Notes under the pieces: generated by a model
Databases searched by the model: none
What the model saw: only the letters and a program-made list of their open reading frames with translations
What the model was told of the DNA's origin: nothing
Program-made: the position numbers and the translations under genes
Part shown: in pieces, positions 12,999 to 14,768 of the stretch
Layout: each line of letters begins with the position of its first letter
Position numbering within the stretch: the first letter of the stretch is position 1
Origin: an uncultured Lachnospiraceae bacterium
GTDB lineage: Bacteria; Bacillota; Clostridia; Lachnospirales; Lachnospiraceae
Reading direction: 5' to 3'
Length of the DNA: 14,768 nucleotides
NCBI GenBank assembly: GCA_902783395.1
Contig: CACZRA010000372.1
Location: forward strand, 1 to 14,768

Positions 12999-14096
12999 AT
13001 GGCGGCAGGATCTTCATTCGGCAATAATTTCAAAGTGACTACCTTCGGCGAATCCCACGGTAACGCCCTTGGAGCCGTCATAGACGGATGTCCCGCAGGG
13101 ATCGGACTGTCAGAGGATGACCTTAAACCGTTCATGCTCCGCCGCAGGCCGGGACAGTCGGAATTTACTACCGCAAGGAATGAAGATGATGCCTGCGAGA
13201 TACTGTCGGGTGTCTTTGAAGGCACGACAACCGGCACTCCGATCGCCATACTGATACGAAATAAAGACCAGCACTCGAAGGATTACAGTGACATAGCGGA
13301 CATATACAGACCGGGACATGCGGACTATACCTTCGATAAGAAATTCGGGATAAGGGACTACAGGGGAGGCGGAAGATCCTCAGGACGCGAAACGGCTGCG
13401 AGAGTCGCTGCAGGCGCAGTAGCCGCAAAGCTACTTAAAGAGTTCGGGATCAGAGCAACGGCATACACCAGATCCATCGGTCCGGTAAGCATCGGCAGAT
13501 ATGATCCCGGCGAATCCAACAGCCTCTTTATGCCGGATCACGAAGCTTTCAGGAAGGCATCCGATCATATCAATGCTCTCCGTTCGGAAGGCAACTCTGC
13601 GGGAGGTGTCATTGAATGCGTGATCAAAGGCGTCCCGGCAGGACTCGGTGATCCCGTATTCGATAAGCTCGATGCAAGGCTCGCCCAGGCGGTCATGTCC
13701 ATCGGCGCGGTAAAGGGCTTTGAGATCGGTGACGGTTTTGAAGCAGCTTTTTCTTCCGGTATAGATAATAACGACGCTTTCATCCCCGCACCCGACGGGA
13801 GCATAATAAAAGCGACAAACCATTCCGGCGGCATCCTCGGAGGCATTTCGGACGGATCCGATATAGTCTTCAGATGCGCCGTAAAGCCTACGGCATCCAT
13901 TTCCCTGCTGCAGCAGACAATGGACAGAAACGGAAAACCGAGGGACATAATGATAAAGGGGCGGCATGATCCGGTCATAGTCCCGAGGGCTGTAGTGGTT
14001 GTAGAAGCCATGGCATATCTTGTCATCGCCGACGCCCTGCTTGCCCATACCTGTGACAGAACGGACATCATAAAAAAAGCTTTGAAAGAGGAATAG
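12999..14096 (+). CDS. aroC: Chorismate synthase
   Basis: 365 residues, a complete family length. It catalyses the last shikimate step, 5-enolpyruvylshikimate-3-phosphate to chorismate, using reduced FMN without net redox. Signatures: GESHG (17-21), RRRPGQS (48-54), DYRGGGRSSGRETAARVAAGA (120-140), NHSGGILGGIS (about 275-285) and GRHDP followed by PRAVVVVEAMA near the C-terminus. These carry the two catalytic histidines (His20 and the one in GRHDP) and FMN/phosphate contacts. GGGA lies 9 nt before the ATG. It is transcribed away from the PH-domain gene and is followed after 3 nt by a lactonase-type gene, so they form an operon. Confidence 0.97.
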   Translation: MAAGSSFGNNFKVTTFGESHGNALGAVIDGCPAGIGLSEDDLKPFMLRRRPGQSEFTTARNEDDACEILSGVFEGTTTGTPIAILIRNKDQHSKDYSDIADIYRPGHADYTFDKKFGIRDYRGGGRSSGRETAARVAAGAVAAKLLKEFGIRATAYTRSIGPVSIGRYDPGESNSLFMPDHEAFRKASDHINALRSEGNSAGGVIECVIKGVPAGLGDPVFDKLDARLAQAVMSIGAVKGFEIGDGFEAAFSSGIDNNDAFIPAPDGSIIKATNHSGGILGGISDGSDIVFRCAVKPTASISLLQQTMDRNGKPRDIMIKGRHDPVIVPRAVVVVEAMAYLVIADALLAHTCDRTDIIKKALKEE

Positions 14097-14099
14097 CTT

Positions 14100-14768
14100 A
14101 TGGCAACTTCAAAAAAAACTGCCGGAAAAAAACCGGCTGCATCAAAACCGAAACAAACAGCCGTAAAATCATCATCTCCTGCCGGTACGGAAGGAAAATA
14201 CGTTGTCTATGCTGCCGGCTATACAAGGGATCACAAGCACGGGATATGGATATATGATTACGATCCCGTCAAGGGACGCATAAGCTATAAATCCGAGGTG
14301 GAGATCTCAAATCCATCCTATATTTCGGTAGCTCACGCAGGAGGATTCCTGTATTCAATAACCGATGAGGGAGTACATGCCTACAGGATCGAAGCTGACG
14401 GAAATCTTTCCTTCCTCAATAAATCCGGTATCAACGGCATGCGCGGCTGCTATATATCCACCGATTATGAGGACCGTTTCCTGTTTGTGGCAGGATACCA
14501 TGACGGCAAGGTGACTGTACTTTCACTTAATAAGGACGGTTCCATCGGCAAGATATGTGAAGAGATCTATCACAAGGGCTTCGGTTCGGTAGGTGAAAGA
14601 AACTTCATGCCTCATATAGACTGTGTAAAGATGACAAGGGATAATAAATACCTGTGCGCCACAGATGTAGGAATGGATCATGTGCGCGTATATAAGCTTG
14701 ACCATGAAACCGGCAGACTCACGCTTGCGGATATCATAAGATCCGAGATCGAATCCGCACCCCATCAG
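14100..14768 (+). CDS. Lactonase-family beta-propeller (6-phosphogluconolactonase-like), 3' end missing
   Basis: Open frame of 223 codons that continues past the window edge. After an unusual N-terminal Lys/Ala/Ser/Pro-rich stretch (residues 1-31), it shows repeated short beta blades: KYVVYAAGYT (33-42), GGFLYSITDEGVHAYRI, DRFLFVAGYHDGKVTVLSL, and the family motif around PHIDCVKMTRDNKYLCATDV...DHVRVYKLD (171-201). This fits the PF10282 seven-bladed propeller (YbhE/Pgl) that hydrolyses 6-phosphogluconolactone or related lactones in the cytoplasm; some members cleave other lactones, so the substrate is uncertain. AGAGG lies 8 nt before the ATG, inside the aroC end. The first 12 codons carry A8 and A7 runs (14111-14118, 14126-14132). 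Confidence 0.75.
   Translation, partial: MATSKKTAGKKPAASKPKQTAVKSSSPAGTEGKYVVYAAGYTRDHKHGIWIYDYDPVKGRISYKSEVEISNPSYISVAHAGGFLYSITDEGVHAYRIEADGNLSFLNKSGINGMRGCYISTDYEDRFLFVAGYHDGKVTVLSLNKDGSIGKICEEIYHKGFGSVGERNFMPHIDCVKMTRDNKYLCATDVGMDHVRVYKLDHETGRLTLADIIRSEIESAPHQ

Noticed and set aside
1..14768. CRISPR arrays, tRNA/rRNA genes, insertion sequences, phage or plasmid genes
   Set aside because: No spaced repeats, no clover-leaf-like or rRNA-like stretches, and no transposase or integrase-like reading frames were seen; nearly all of the window is explained by the listed genes.

Overview
The window looks like chromosomal DNA of an anaerobic Firmicute, most probably a Lachnospiraceae-type clostridium. 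The evidence is roughly balanced GC, heavy use of ATA (Ile) and AGG/AGA (Arg) codons, strong GGAGG ribosome binding sites, the short (about 420-residue) LeuC type, a cobalamin-dependent methionine synthase without its reactivation domain, and tight gene packing. This placement is inferred from protein style and codon use, not from a marker gene. I see no RNA genes, insertion sequences, CRISPR arrays or phage genes.

Layout. From about 12.96 kb leftwards, every gene lies on the minus strand. Listed in transcription order they are: a membrane-anchored PH-domain protein; a truncated-type MetH; an acetohydroxyacid synthase pair (a divergent IlvB-like large subunit and IlvN copy 2); an FAD oxidoreductase of the UDP-galactopyranose-mutase/amine-oxidase type overlapping a GT87-like membrane glycosyltransferase; a 79-residue peptide with a double-glycine leader; and a MATE transporter. 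A fresh promoter then drives IlvN copy 1 and IlvC, followed by a 15-bp-stem terminator. Another promoter with a 13-bp palindrome at its predicted start drives leuC and leuD, the latter cut by the window edge. To the right, on the plus strand, aroC (chorismate synthase) is followed after 3 nt by a lactonase-family beta-propeller gene that runs off the end.

How it works together. AHAS (IlvB/IlvN) and IlvC carry out the first two common steps of valine/isoleucine synthesis, and LeuCD performs the isopropylmalate isomerisation of the leucine branch. MetH makes methionine and AroC makes chorismate, so the region is largely an amino-acid biosynthesis island. Two non-biosynthetic pieces are embedded in it: a two-gene surface-glycan-like cassette (FAD oxidoreductase + GT87) and a two-gene peptide/MATE cassette.

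Most worth a second look: (1) the double-glycine-leader peptide 14 nt upstream of a MATE transporter; (2) the IlvB homologue, which lacks several conserved acceptor-pocket residues and the usual C-terminal tail; (3) the exactly mirror-symmetric, face-to-face promoter pair between the PH-domain gene and aroC, sharing one palindromic -10; (4) an A10 tract in the metH linker, where a one-base slip in either direction stops translation within a few codons.
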